DNA from: Nocardiopsis alba DSM 43377
GTDB taxonomy: Bacteria; Actinomycetota; Actinomycetes; Streptosporangiales; Streptosporangiaceae
DNA: 64,000 nucleotides
Reading direction: 5' to 3'
Assembly (NCBI RefSeq): GCF_000341225.1
Contig: NZ_ANAC01000010.1
Location: 310,001-374,000 of the forward strand
In this document: in pieces, positions 8,806 to 17,444 of the stretch
Numbering within the stretch: position 1 is the first letter of the stretch
How the letters are laid out: every line of letters starts with the position of its first letter
Notes under the pieces: model-generated
Told to the model about the DNA's origin: nothing
Seen by the model: the letters and a program-made list of their open reading frames with translations, nothing else
The model's database searches: none
Made by a program: the position numbers and the translations under genes

Positions 8806-11091
8806 TCAGGCCTCGGCGAGGTCCGCGCGCACCCTACGGGCCGCCTCGACCATGTTGCGCAGCGCCTGTTCCGCCTCGGCGTAGCCGCGCGTCTTCAGCC
8901 CGCAGTCCGGGTTGACCCACAGGTTCGCGGCCTCCACGTGCGACACGGCCAGCCGCAACGACACCTCGATCTCCTCCACCGAGGGCACCCTCGGGGAGTG
9001 GATGTCGTACACGCCCGGGCCGATCCCGCGCTTGTAGCCCCGCCGCCCCAGGGCCTCCACCAGTTCCATGCGCGATCGGGCCGCCTCGACACTGGTGACG
9101 TCGGCGTCCAGCGCCTCGATCCCGCCCACGATCCGGTTGAACTCCGAGTAGCACATGTGGGTGTGGATCGTCGTGCTCGGAGCGACCCCCGAGGTGGCCA
9201 GGCGGAAGGAGGCCACCGCCCAGTCCAGGTACTCCTCACGCCGTTCCTCCCGCAACGGGAGCAGCTCCCGCAGGGCCGCCTCGTCCACCTGGATGTGGCG
9301 GATCCCCGCCCTCTCCAGATCGGCGACCTCGTCCCGCAGGGCCAGACCCACCTGACGGGCGGTCTCCGCGAGCGGCTGGTCGGTACGCACGAACGACCAG
9401 GCCAGCATGGTGACCGGACCGGTCAGCATGCCCTTCACCGGCTTCTCGGTACGCGACTGGGCGTAGGTGATCCACTCGACCGTCATCGGCTCGGGACGCG
9501 AGACGTCTCCGAACAGGATCGGGGGTCGGACACAGCGCGTCCCGTAGGACTGCACCCAACCGTTCTCGGTGGTCGCGTAGCCCTCCAGTCGCTCCGCGAA
9601 GTACTGGACCATGTCGTTGCGCTCGGGCTCGCCGTGGACGAGGACGTCCAGGCCGATGTCCTCTTGGAGCGCGATCACACGGTCGATCTCCGCGCGGAGG
9701 ATGCGGTGGTACTCCTCCGTCGACAGTTCGCCACGACGGTGGGCGGCACGGGACCGGCGCAGCTCCGAGGTCTGCGGAAAGGAACCGATGGTGGTCGTGG
9801 CCAGCGTGACCCGGTCGGGTCCTCCCCTGTCCTCGGGACGCTCGTAGGCGTCCGGCCCCAGCGCGTCGAGGCGGGCCCGGACACGGGCGTCGGTAAAGGC
9901 CGGGTTGCGCGGTGTGGAGGCCCCCGTGTCGACGGCCTCGCCCTCGGAGAGGATCCGACCGAGCAGGGCCACCTCTCCGGCCTTCTGCACGGCGAAGGCC
10001 AGGGCCTCACGCAGCTCCGGCGCCAGGGAGGTCTCCGCGTCCAGGTCGATGGGCACGTGCAGCAGCGAGCAGGAGGTGCTCACCGAGAGCTCGTCCGTCA
10101 GGGCCAGAAGGGTGCCCAGCCGGCCGATCGCCGAGGACAGGTCGGTACGCCAGACGTTACGACCGTCCACGACACCCGCGACCAACCGTGTGGAGCCCAG
10201 ACCGGAGACGGCCGCCAGGTCCTCGAACCCCTCCCCGTCGGTGACCAGGTCGAGGCCGACCGCCTCCACCCGGGACTCCTTGAGCACCCGTAGCGCCGCC
10301 GGACCGATCGAACCGAAGTAGGTGGACACCAGGAGGGAGGGACGCTCCTCCGCCTCTCCCAGCCGCTTGTAGGAGCGCTCCAGGTAGCCGACGGCGGCAC
10401 GACCCTCGTCCGTGGCCAGGATCGGCTCGTCGAGCTGGACCTCGGTGGCGCCCGCCGCCGCGAGATCGGCCAGCAGCCGGACGTAGGCGTCCAAGAGTTG
10501 GTCGAGCAGCTCGATGGGCTCCCACCCCTCGGGGGCGTCGTCGGCGACCTTGGCCGAGAGAAGGAAGGTCAACGGACCGAGCAGCACGGGCCGGGTCCGA
10601 AAGCCCGCGTCCAGGGCCTCACGGAACTCCGCGACGGGTTTGTCGTCGACCAGACGCGGCCGGGTGCTCGGCGAGAGCTCGGGGACCAGATAGTGGTAGT
10701 TGGTGTCGAACCACTTGGTCATCTCCAACGGAGGCGCCCCCTGGACGCCCCGGGCCAGGGCGAAGTAGCGGCGGAGCCGCTCGTCCCGCTCCTCCGCCCG
10801 CGCCGGAGAGGGAAGGCGGGAGGGCACGAGGTCGAACATGACCGCCGTGTCCAGGACGTGGTCGTAGTAGGAGAACGTGTTGGACGGGATGTCGTCCACA
10901 CCCGCCTCGCGCAGCCGGGTGTAGGCGTCCCGACGGAGGCCGGCGGCGACGTCGTCGAGCTCCCGGGCGGTGGTGGCGCCCTTCCAGTAGGACTCGATGG
11001 CGCGTTTGAGTTCACGGCGGGGACCGATACGCGGGTAGCCGTGCACCGTGGAGCGCACGGACGGTCCGGAGGCCGTCGGAGTGGTGGACAT
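8806..11091 (-). CDS. metE: 5-methyltetrahydropteroyltriglutamate-homocysteine methyltransferase (cobalamin-independent)
   Basis: A 761-aa MetE, the normal length for the two-barrel enzyme. It transfers the methyl group of methyltetrahydrofolate polyglutamate to homocysteine. The zinc ligands are visible in HTHMCYSEF and NPDCGLKTR, and the N-terminal YPRIGPRRELK motif binds the folate tail. The ATG at 11091 has GAGGGAGAG eight bases upstream. The leader contains a cobalamin riboswitch, so metE should be switched off when B12 is available and a MetH enzyme can take over. No metH is in this window. Confidence 0.97.
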   Translation of the reverse strand: MSTTPTASGPSVRSTVHGYPRIGPRRELKRAIESYWKGATTARELDDVAAGLRRDAYTRLREAGVDDIPSNTFSYYDHVLDTAVMFDLVPSRLPSPARAEERDERLRRYFALARGVQGAPPLEMTKWFDTNYHYLVPELSPSTRPRLVDDKPVAEFREALDAGFRTRPVLLGPLTFLLSAKVADDAPEGWEPIELLDQLLDAYVRLLADLAAAGATEVQLDEPILATDEGRAAVGYLERSYKRLGEAEERPSLLVSTYFGSIGPAALRVLKESRVEAVGLDLVTDGEGFEDLAAVSGLGSTRLVAGVVDGRNVWRTDLSSAIGRLGTLLALTDELSVSTSCSLLHVPIDLDAETSLAPELREALAFAVQKAGEVALLGRILSEGEAVDTGASTPRNPAFTDARVRARLDALGPDAYERPEDRGGPDRVTLATTTIGSFPQTSELRRSRAAHRRGELSTEEYHRILRAEIDRVIALQEDIGLDVLVHGEPERNDMVQYFAERLEGYATTENGWVQSYGTRCVRPPILFGDVSRPEPMTVEWITYAQSRTEKPVKGMLTGPVTMLAWSFVRTDQPLAETARQVGLALRDEVADLERAGIRHIQVDEAALRELLPLREERREEYLDWAVASFRLATSGVAPSTTIHTHMCYSEFNRIVGGIEALDADVTSVEAARSRMELVEALGRRGYKRGIGPGVYDIHSPRVPSVEEIEVSLRLAVSHVEAANLWVNPDCGLKTRGYAEAEQALRNMVEAARRVRADLAEA

Positions 11092-11229
11092 GAAAGCTTC
11101 TCTCCCTCGTCGAAAGCCGGGCACCGATCCCGGAGAGGGGAGAGAACGCGAGGAGCACGGATGAGCCGAAGGACACACCCGTCTCGCGACCTCGGCCCTC
11201 CCTCGGGGCACGGGACCACCGGCGACACG

Positions 11230-11430
11230 GACGCGTCACCGGGCGGAGGCAGGTCTTCGGACTCGTGGGCACCTTCGACGAGACGTCGATCCGCCTACCG
11301 GCCGTCGCTTCCCGGGCTCGACCCGTCGGGTCGAAGCACCAGTGCCTTTGACGACTTTCGTTCCCACTCACCGCTGCGGGGCAGTCCCGGACTCACACCG
11401 GGTTCCCTCTTTCGACACACTCCGACGTCC
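11230..11430 (-). promoter_or_regulatory. cobalamin (B12) riboswitch upstream of metE
   Basis: Read on the minus strand, the segment shows the conserved adenosylcobalamin riboswitch landmarks in order. The core GGGAACCCGGTGTGAGTCC is near 11409-11391. The GGGACTGCCCCGCAGCGGT block follows at about 11390-11370, then GAAGCGAC. The 3' block CCGAAGACCTGCC ends near 11247. A short P1 helix can form between GGACG near 11430 and CGTCC near 11230. The 5' and 3' ends are approximate. It lies about 140 bp before the metE start, the classic position for B12 repression of the B12-independent enzyme. Confidence 0.93.
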
Positions 11431-11633
11431 GCGGAACGGACTCCGATTCCTCGGTGGAGTGTGTACCTTCCACAGCTGGGAGTATAGGGAGATCCCCCTC
11501 CGCCCCTGTACCCGGCGTACCCCCTTCCTCCGAGCACGAGGGCGAACCCCTGCCCTGTGCACGGCATCACACCCGTTATCAGCGTTGCGTGGAAGAGGCA
11601 TGCCCCCGCTCTCCCGCGGACGTTCGTCTGACG

Positions 11634-13175
11634 ATGAACGTGGAGAACCCCCAGGTGAAGCAGCAAGACCGTCCGACCATGACCCCCGATCATCCCGTCC
11701 TCACGGTCGCGATCGCGTTGGTGGTGCTCGTGGGACTGCTGTCCATGGCGACCCGACCACCGGGCCCGAACGGCATGAGCCCGAGCACCGACGACGCCAC
11801 GACGGTGTCGGCGGAGGAGGAGGACCTTCCCCCCGCCGAGGAGGTGGACGGGCTGACCGACGTCCGCGCGGACGCGCTCCCCGGCCTCGAAGAGACCTCC
11901 ATCTCCTATGAGGGCGGCGGTGAGGTCACCGTCGCCTATCCGGTCATCCCCAACGCCGACCCGCTGTCCGACTTCCTGGACCGCACGCTCACCGAACGCG
12001 CCTCCGCGTTCGAGGCGGCCGAGCCCGGGGCCCGTTCGATGACCGGCGAGTGGCGATTGACGGCGGCACGCGATGGGATCGTCGGCGTGCGCGTCACCAC
12101 GACCGAGACCGACTCCGAGGAGACCCGCGAGGGCCACAGCATCTACTGGTACGAGACCGGTGACGGCGTGGTCCGCGGTTCCAGCTCCCTCCTGGCCGGC
12201 CAGGCCGAACTGGAGGAGCTCAACGAGCTGGTGCGCGAGGCCGTCTCCGACACCGCCGCGGTGACCTCCTCCCTGTACCCGATCGACGCCCTCTACGACT
12301 CGGTCGGTTTCTCCTCCGAAGGCGACCTGGTCGTGGAGTTCGACGACGGACAGATCGCCCCCGCCTCGGAGGGGCGTCTGCACGCCGTGATCGACCGTGA
12401 CGAGGCCGAGGGGCTGCTGTCGGAGTTCGGTCTGCGGGCACGCGACGCCGCCACCACCGGCGTGGACGAGTTCACCGTGGAGACCGCTCCGGAGGCCGAC
12501 AAGGACGGCTCCGTGGAGGCGGCGCCCGGGATGATGTCCCCGAGCGACGACTCCGTCGACTGTTCCGACCCCGAGGTGCGCTGTGTCGCGCTGACCTACG
12601 ACGACGGCCCCGGCGGGCGCACTCCCGAGCTGTTGGACATGCTCGCCGCCCACGACGCCAAGGCGACGTTCTTCGTCACAGGCCTCCCCGTCAGGGAGCA
12701 CCCCTGGACGGTGCGTCGTGCCTACGCCGAGGGTCACGAGATCGCCAACCACACCCTGGACCACCCCGATCTGGCCACGATCGGCGCCGGCGCCGTGCGG
12801 TCCAACCTGGAGACCACCCAGGCCCTGGTCCAGCGCGAGACCGGCCACACGATGAACCTGATGCGGCCGCCCTACGGCTCCCGCAACGGCACGGTCGACC
12901 AGGTCACCGAGGAGCTCGGTCTGGCGCAGATCCTGTGGGGCGTGGACACCAACGACTGGAAGGACCGGAAGGCCGGCGTGGTCTCCGAGAGGGCCCTGGA
13001 CGGGGCCTCCGACGGGGCCATCATCCTGATGCACGACATCCACGACACCACGATCGACGCGTCCCGCAAGATCATCCGTGAGCTGGACGAACGCGGCTAC
13101 ACCATGGTCACCGTGTCCCAGCTCCTGGGTACCACCGAACCGGGACAGGTCTACGTGGACGGGACGGATCTGTAG
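11634..13175 (+). CDS. membrane-anchored polysaccharide deacetylase (NodB domain), first paralogue
   Basis: A 513-aa protein. It has an N-terminal transmembrane anchor (LTVAIALVVLVGLLSM) and an acidic linker. A ~200-residue extracellular domain of the RsiV/DUF3298-like type contains LVVEFDDGQIAPASEG. The C-terminal NodB deacetylase follows. All five motifs are present: TYDDGP, HTLDH, RPPYG, DTNDW and LMHD, so the Asp-His-His metal site is intact and it should be active on N-acetylated cell-wall glycan. The start is uncertain: GTG at 11655 has GGAG nine bases upstream, while ATG at 11634 has no good site. It is followed by a terminator and then by a paralogue on the same strand. Confidence 0.9.
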   Translation: MNVENPQVKQQDRPTMTPDHPVLTVAIALVVLVGLLSMATRPPGPNGMSPSTDDATTVSAEEEDLPPAEEVDGLTDVRADALPGLEETSISYEGGGEVTVAYPVIPNADPLSDFLDRTLTERASAFEAAEPGARSMTGEWRLTAARDGIVGVRVTTTETDSEETREGHSIYWYETGDGVVRGSSSLLAGQAELEELNELVREAVSDTAAVTSSLYPIDALYDSVGFSSEGDLVVEFDDGQIAPASEGRLHAVIDRDEAEGLLSEFGLRARDAATTGVDEFTVETAPEADKDGSVEAAPGMMSPSDDSVDCSDPEVRCVALTYDDGPGGRTPELLDMLAAHDAKATFFVTGLPVREHPWTVRRAYAEGHEIANHTLDHPDLATIGAGAVRSNLETTQALVQRETGHTMNLMRPPYGSRNGTVDQVTEELGLAQILWGVDTNDWKDRKAGVVSERALDGASDGAIILMHDIHDTTIDASRKIIRELDERGYTMVTVSQLLGTTEPGQVYVDGTDL

Positions 13176-13186
13176 AACCCCGGCTT

Positions 13187-13217
13187 CGGTCGGTGGGGAG
13201 GTTTCCCCCGCCGACCG
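13187..13217 (+). terminator. terminator after the first deacetylase gene
   Basis: A 12-bp stem (CGGTCGGTGGGG pairing with CCCCGCCGACCG) starts 11 bases after the stop codon, implying that the two deacetylase genes are transcribed separately. Confidence 0.7.
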
Positions 13218-13269
13218 GGGCGGGGAGGACTGACCTCGGTAGAGCGGAAGGACCACCGACGAGGATCGG

Positions 13270-13285
13270 TGTCCACATGTGGACA
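13270..13285. promoter_or_regulatory. 16-bp perfect palindrome upstream of the second deacetylase
   Basis: TGTCCACATGTGGACA lies 87 bp before the GTG start of the second deacetylase and after the terminator of the first. It looks like a dimeric repressor or activator site. No cognate regulator is evident nearby. Confidence 0.5.
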
Positions 13286-13371
13286 GTGCCCCGGGCGCCG
13301 GGGCGCTGTCCCCTATGTTGCTCCCAGCGAGCGCGGGAGAGCATCCGCCGAAGGGACGAGGGAGTCGGGTC

Positions 13372-14910
13372 GTGTCATCGAACTCAGTCGTACCGGATCA
13401 GGCCCCGCCCCGGCCTCACGAGGGTCGGACGATCCGGGTCCGCGCCGGGACGGCCCTGGTGGCTCTGTCCCTGGCCCTGACGGCCTGCGGGGAACAGGCC
13501 GTCGGACTGTCCGGGAACGAGCGGATGGCGGTGCTCCAGGACGGTTCCGGTGAGGGGATCTCCGAATGGACCGCCTCCGCCGAGGACTACGACGACCATC
13601 CCCACATCCCCGTTCCGGACGTGGCCGTCGACGTGACCCTCCCCGTCTTCCCGACCGCCGACGCGTTCACCGAGGCGCTCAAGGAACGCGTCGACGAAGA
13701 GGTCGCCGACTTTCGCGCGGGGACCCGGGACCCGGTGAGCCTGGGCGTCGACTGGGAGCTGGTGGCCGCGGGCGAAGGCGTTCTCGGGGTGCGGCTGGTG
13801 CGCTCCGAAGAGGACATGCACGGCATGCGCGAGGGCTACTCCACCCACTGGTACGACGCCACCGCGGGCCACTCCGCCCACTCCACCGAGCTCTTGGCCG
13901 GACAGGAGGCCCTCGACGAGCTCGACGCGATCGTCGGAGACGAGTTGGCCGACGACGAGGAGGTCGACGGCGACACCCTGTACCCGGTGTTGCGGACCTA
14001 CGACTCGATCGGCTTCAACGAGAACGGCGACCTGGTCGTGGAGTTCGACGACGGGCACCTCTCCCCCGTGATCGAGGGCCACGTGCCCTCCACCGAGTTC
14101 GGACGCAAGGTCGTGATCGTCGACCACGAGACCGCCGCGCCTCTCCTGTCCGACCTGGGAGAGCGGGCTCGGCAGGCCTCCATGACCGAGAACGCCGACC
14201 TGGAACCGGCCGAGTTCGAGGAGGACGACGACGAGGAGGCCCCTCCGCCCGTCCCCGGGGTCTTCGACGCCCGGCTCCCCGACGTGGACTGTGAGGACGA
14301 CGAGGTCCGCTGTGTCGCGCTCACCTTCGACGACGGGCCGGTGGCCGCCACCTCGGACCTGCTGGACCTGCTCGCGGCCGAGAAGGTCACCGCCTCGTTC
14401 TTCCTCAACGGAAGCCCCGTCCTGACCCGCCCCGGTCCGCTGCGCCGGGCCTACTCCGAGGGTCACGAGATCGCCAGCCACGGCGATCTGCACGAGCACA
14501 TGAACCGTATGGACGCCGAGGAGCTGCCCTCCCAGGTCGCCTCGGTGAGCGCGATGGTCCGCCGCCAGACCGGCCACACGGTGGAGCTGTTCCGGCCGCC
14601 GTTCGGGGCCACCGACGACGACGTGCACCGGGAGATCTCCGATCAGGGCATGGTCGAGACCCTGTGGACGGTGGACAGCGAGGACTGGGAGGGGCTGACG
14701 AGCGACGAGATCGTGGACCGGGTCGTCGACCTGGTCGAGCCCGGCGGCGTCGTCCTGATGCACGACCCCCAGGAGGCCACCCTGGACGCGGTCCCCGAGA
14801 TCATCCGGCTGCTGCGGGACGAGGGCTACGAGTTCGTCCCCGCGAGCCAGGCGATGGGCTTCCCCGAACCCCCGCACGTCTTCCCCGAGGACTGGGACGG
14901 CAGCTGGTAG
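13372..14910 (+). CDS. lipoprotein polysaccharide deacetylase (NodB domain), second paralogue
   Basis: A 512-aa lipoprotein. The signal segment ALVALSLALTAC carries a lipobox, so it is tethered by lipid rather than by the transmembrane helix of its upstream paralogue. It shares the same ~200-residue middle domain (SIGFNENGDLVVEFDDGHLSP) and a C-terminal NodB deacetylase with TFDDGP, RPPFG, DSEDW and LMHD. Motif 2 reads SHGDLHEHMNR instead of H(S/T)xxH, so the second metal His may come from a shifted position. The start is GTG at 13372 with GAGGGAG seven bases upstream. It is clearly a tandem duplicate that has diverged. Confidence 0.9.
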   Translation: MSSNSVVPDQAPPRPHEGRTIRVRAGTALVALSLALTACGEQAVGLSGNERMAVLQDGSGEGISEWTASAEDYDDHPHIPVPDVAVDVTLPVFPTADAFTEALKERVDEEVADFRAGTRDPVSLGVDWELVAAGEGVLGVRLVRSEEDMHGMREGYSTHWYDATAGHSAHSTELLAGQEALDELDAIVGDELADDEEVDGDTLYPVLRTYDSIGFNENGDLVVEFDDGHLSPVIEGHVPSTEFGRKVVIVDHETAAPLLSDLGERARQASMTENADLEPAEFEEDDDEEAPPPVPGVFDARLPDVDCEDDEVRCVALTFDDGPVAATSDLLDLLAAEKVTASFFLNGSPVLTRPGPLRRAYSEGHEIASHGDLHEHMNRMDAEELPSQVASVSAMVRRQTGHTVELFRPPFGATDDDVHREISDQGMVETLWTVDSEDWEGLTSDEIVDRVVDLVEPGGVVLMHDPQEATLDAVPEIIRLLRDEGYEFVPASQAMGFPEPPHVFPEDWDGSW

Positions 14911-14927
14911 CGGGGGCGGACCATGGC

Positions 14928-14961
14928 GAAGGGCCGGTGGGAGTTCTCCCACCGGCCCTTC
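14928..14961. terminator. bidirectional terminator hairpin
   Basis: A perfect 15-bp stem (GAAGGGCCGGTGGGA and its complement) with loop GTTC sits between the convergent deacetylase and pyrD genes. Confidence 0.88.
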
Positions 14962-14973
14962 GTCGTACACGTG

Positions 14974-16119
14974 TCAGCCCGCGGTCGCGGTGTCGCCGAC
15001 CACCTTCAGGGCCGGCGCGGGGGCGTCGACGCCGATGGCCTCCTCGATCGACCGGTAGCCGGCGGAACGCACCAGCCGGGCCAGGCCCCGGTGGATCCGG
15101 CGCGGCCACAGCGGTCCGCCGTAGATCAGCCCCGTGTAGCCCTGCACCAGGGTGGCGCCCGCCCGGATCCGGGCCCAGGCGTCCTCGGGGGTCTCGATGC
15201 CGCCGACCGCGATCAGGGTGACCCGGTCGCCGACCTTGGCGCGCAGACGGCGCAGGACCTCCAGCGAACGCCGCTTGAGCGGGGCCCCCGACAGACCGCC
15301 GCCACCGGCCGCCTCCACCTGCTCGGCCGAGCTCTCCAGGCCCTCACGGGAGATGGTGGTGTTGGTGGCGATGATCCCGTCCAGCCCCTCGGCCAGCGCG
15401 AAGTCGGCGACGGCGTCGACGTCCTCGTCGGCCAGATCGGGCGCGATCTTCACCAGGAGGGGAAGGTCGGAGCGGCCGGCCTCGGCCAGCGACTCGCGCA
15501 CCGCGCCGACCAGCGGACGCAGACGCTCCACGCCCTGGAGGTCGCGCAGACCCGGGGTGTTGGGCGAGCTGACGTTGATGACCATGTAGTCGGAGTAGGG
15601 GGCCAGCCGCAGCGCGCTGAGCGCGTAGTCGGCGGGCGCCTCCTCCTCCGGGGTCACCTTGGTCTTGCCGATGTTCACCCCGACCACAGGGCCCTCACGG
15701 TCACGGTCGTGGTGCAGCCGCTCGGCGACCAGGGCCGAACCCTCGTTGTTGAAGCCCATCCGGTTGACGATCGCGCGGTCCGCGACCAGCCGGGCCAGAC
15801 GCGGCCTGGGGTTGCCGGGCTGGGGGTGGGCGGTGACGGTGCCCACCTCCACGAAGCCGAAGCCGAGCGCGGCCAGGCCCCGAGGGCTCTCCGCGTTCTT
15901 GTCGAACCCGGCGGCCAGACCGAGCGGGCCGGGGAACTCGCGCCCCAGCGCGTGCACGGTCAGTTCCGGCTCACGCGGGCCCAGGACCCGGGTCATGGCC
16001 TCGGAGACCCCCGGTACGGCGGTCACGCCGCGCAACGCGGCGAAGCTCAGTTTGTGCACCTTCTCCGCGTCCATGTGACGCAGCACCGAGCTGAAGAGGA
16101 TCTGGTAGAACACGGTCAT
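14974..16119 (-). CDS. pyrD: dihydroorotate dehydrogenase (quinone), class 2
   Basis: A 381-aa FMN enzyme of pyrimidine synthesis that oxidises dihydroorotate with quinone at the membrane face. Class 2 features include the N-terminal amphipathic segment ([17 protein letters not shown]), [22 protein letters not shown], the catalytic-loop region [11 protein letters not shown], a NTTISRE block and the phosphate-binding [13 protein letters not shown]. Its ATG overlaps the stop of the upstream PAC2 gene by four bases, so the two are translationally coupled. It is unlinked from the other pyr genes here. Confidence 0.95.
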   Translation of the reverse strand: MTVFYQILFSSVLRHMDAEKVHKLSFAALRGVTAVPGVSEAMTRVLGPREPELTVHALGREFPGPLGLAAGFDKNAESPRGLAALGFGFVEVGTVTAHPQPGNPRPRLARLVADRAIVNRMGFNNEGSALVAERLHHDRDREGPVVGVNIGKTKVTPEEEAPADYALSALRLAPYSDYMVINVSSPNTPGLRDLQGVERLRPLVGAVRESLAEAGRSDLPLLVKIAPDLADEDVDAVADFALAEGLDGIIATNTTISREGLESSAEQVEAAGGGGLSGAPLKRRSLEVLRRLRAKVGDRVTLIAVGGIETPEDAWARIRAGATLVQGYTGLIYGGPLWPRRIHRGLARLVRSAGYRSIEEAIGVDAPAPALKVVGDTATAG

Positions 16120-17039
16120 CCGTTTCCGTCACCCTCGCGTTCCGCGAGGAAGCGTTCGAGTTCCGCGCCGAGCTCGTCGGCGGTGGGCAGGCCCTCCTCG
16201 TCCGTGCCGAACGACCTCGAGTCCCCCTCGCTCTCGGCACGGGAGGAGACGATGTCGTCGTACTGACGCTCCAGGTTGGCGACCACCCGCTGGATCTCCT
16301 CGGAGGCGGCCACCTGCTCGGCGATCTCCACGTCGGCGGCCCGGGCCGTCTCCTCCATGTCGTCGGTGGGGATCGCCAGCCCGGTGGCGGCCGTCAGATA
16401 GCCGATCGCGGCGATGGCCGCGCGCGGGTACTGCGACTGCGCCAGGTAGCTGGGCACGTGGACGGCGTAGCCGATGAAGTCGTGGTCCAGCTCGCCCAGA
16501 CGGTACTCCAGCAGCGAGACCGCCCCGGCCGGCACCTCCACCCTGCCGATCCAGGGGGTGTGCCCCGCGACCAGTTCGGGACGGGTCGAATGCGGGGTGA
16601 CCGTGACCGGGCGCGTGTGCGGGACCGCCATCGGGATGCCGTTGACGCTCAGGGACAGCGAGACCGCGAAGCGTTCGACCAGCCGGTGGACGGCGACCAC
16701 GAACAGCTCCCACTCGTGATCCGGCTCGGGCCCGTGCAGGACGAGGAAGGGCGTGCCCTCGTCGTCGTGCATCCGGTAGAGCCCGATCTCGGGGGCCTTG
16801 TACTCGGTCCAGGTGTTCTCGACGAAGGTCATCGTCGGCCGGTGGTCACGGTAGTCCACGAGTCGGTCGGTGTCGAAGGTCGCGACCTTCTCGGCGGTGA
16901 ACCGTTCGAAGAGCCACTCGGAGGTCTGGCGGCCCGCTTGTCCGGCGTCGACGAAACCGTCCAGACAGACCAGCATCACCGGGCCGACGATGTCGTCGAA
17001 GCCTGGATGGAGTTCGTACAGATCTGCGGGGTCACGCAC
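16116..17039 (-). CDS. PAC2 family protein
   Basis: A 307-aa PAC2 (proteasome-assembly-chaperone-like) protein. The family signatures are the N-terminal MLVCLDGFVDAGQAG segment, a LFVVAVHRLVERF helix, GIPMAVPHTRP and HVPSYLAQSQYPRAAIA. A charged C-terminal tail ends DGNG. Actinomycete members are common, but their role is not settled. It starts with GTG at 17039, with GGAG upstream, and overlaps pyrD by ATGA. Function is otherwise unknown. Confidence 0.85.
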   Translation of the reverse strand: MRDPADLYELHPGFDDIVGPVMLVCLDGFVDAGQAGRQTSEWLFERFTAEKVATFDTDRLVDYRDHRPTMTFVENTWTEYKAPEIGLYRMHDDEGTPFLVLHGPEPDHEWELFVVAVHRLVERFAVSLSLSVNGIPMAVPHTRPVTVTPHSTRPELVAGHTPWIGRVEVPAGAVSLLEYRLGELDHDFIGYAVHVPSYLAQSQYPRAAIAAIGYLTAATGLAIPTDDMEETARAADVEIAEQVAASEEIQRVVANLERQYDDIVSSRAESEGDSRSFGTDEEGLPTADELGAELERFLAEREGDGNG

Positions 17040-17317
17040 CGGATTCTCGTCTCCATAGGGTCGGGATCACAGGACGACTCGCCTACGAAGGCCCACCCGA
17101 ACGGTCCCTTGTGACGCACTTCGGGGTCGCCACGCCCTGCTTTTCCACCATACCGACCCGTTCCGGGTCCCCACCGGCGTCGACCCCTCGGTCGTGACCA
17201 CGGCCACAGCGCCCGCCGTGGTCCGGCCGTCACACCGGGTACGGACCCGACGGATCGGATCGGCGGCGTCTCGAACGCTTCGGCCGTGTGATCGGACCTC
17301 CGCCCGTTCCACGCCAG

Positions 17318-17360
17318 GGTGAGGTGCTCGACCGGGATGTTCCCGACCGAACACCTCACC
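17318..17360 (-). terminator. large hairpin in the gap between the ATPase and PAC2 genes
   Basis: A 9-bp outer stem (GGTGAGGTG / CACCTCACC) encloses a second helix around ACCGGGA/TCCCG. It lies 85 bp after the ATPase stop on the minus strand and is probably its terminator. The rest of 17040-17444 shows no gene. Confidence 0.55.
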
Positions 17361-17444
17361 CGAGCTTCGGTGTGGGCGACCGATCACGCATGGCGCGATG
17401 GCCGAGAGGGCGGTCGGCCGTCCCCCTCGGAGGCACCCCGGTGG

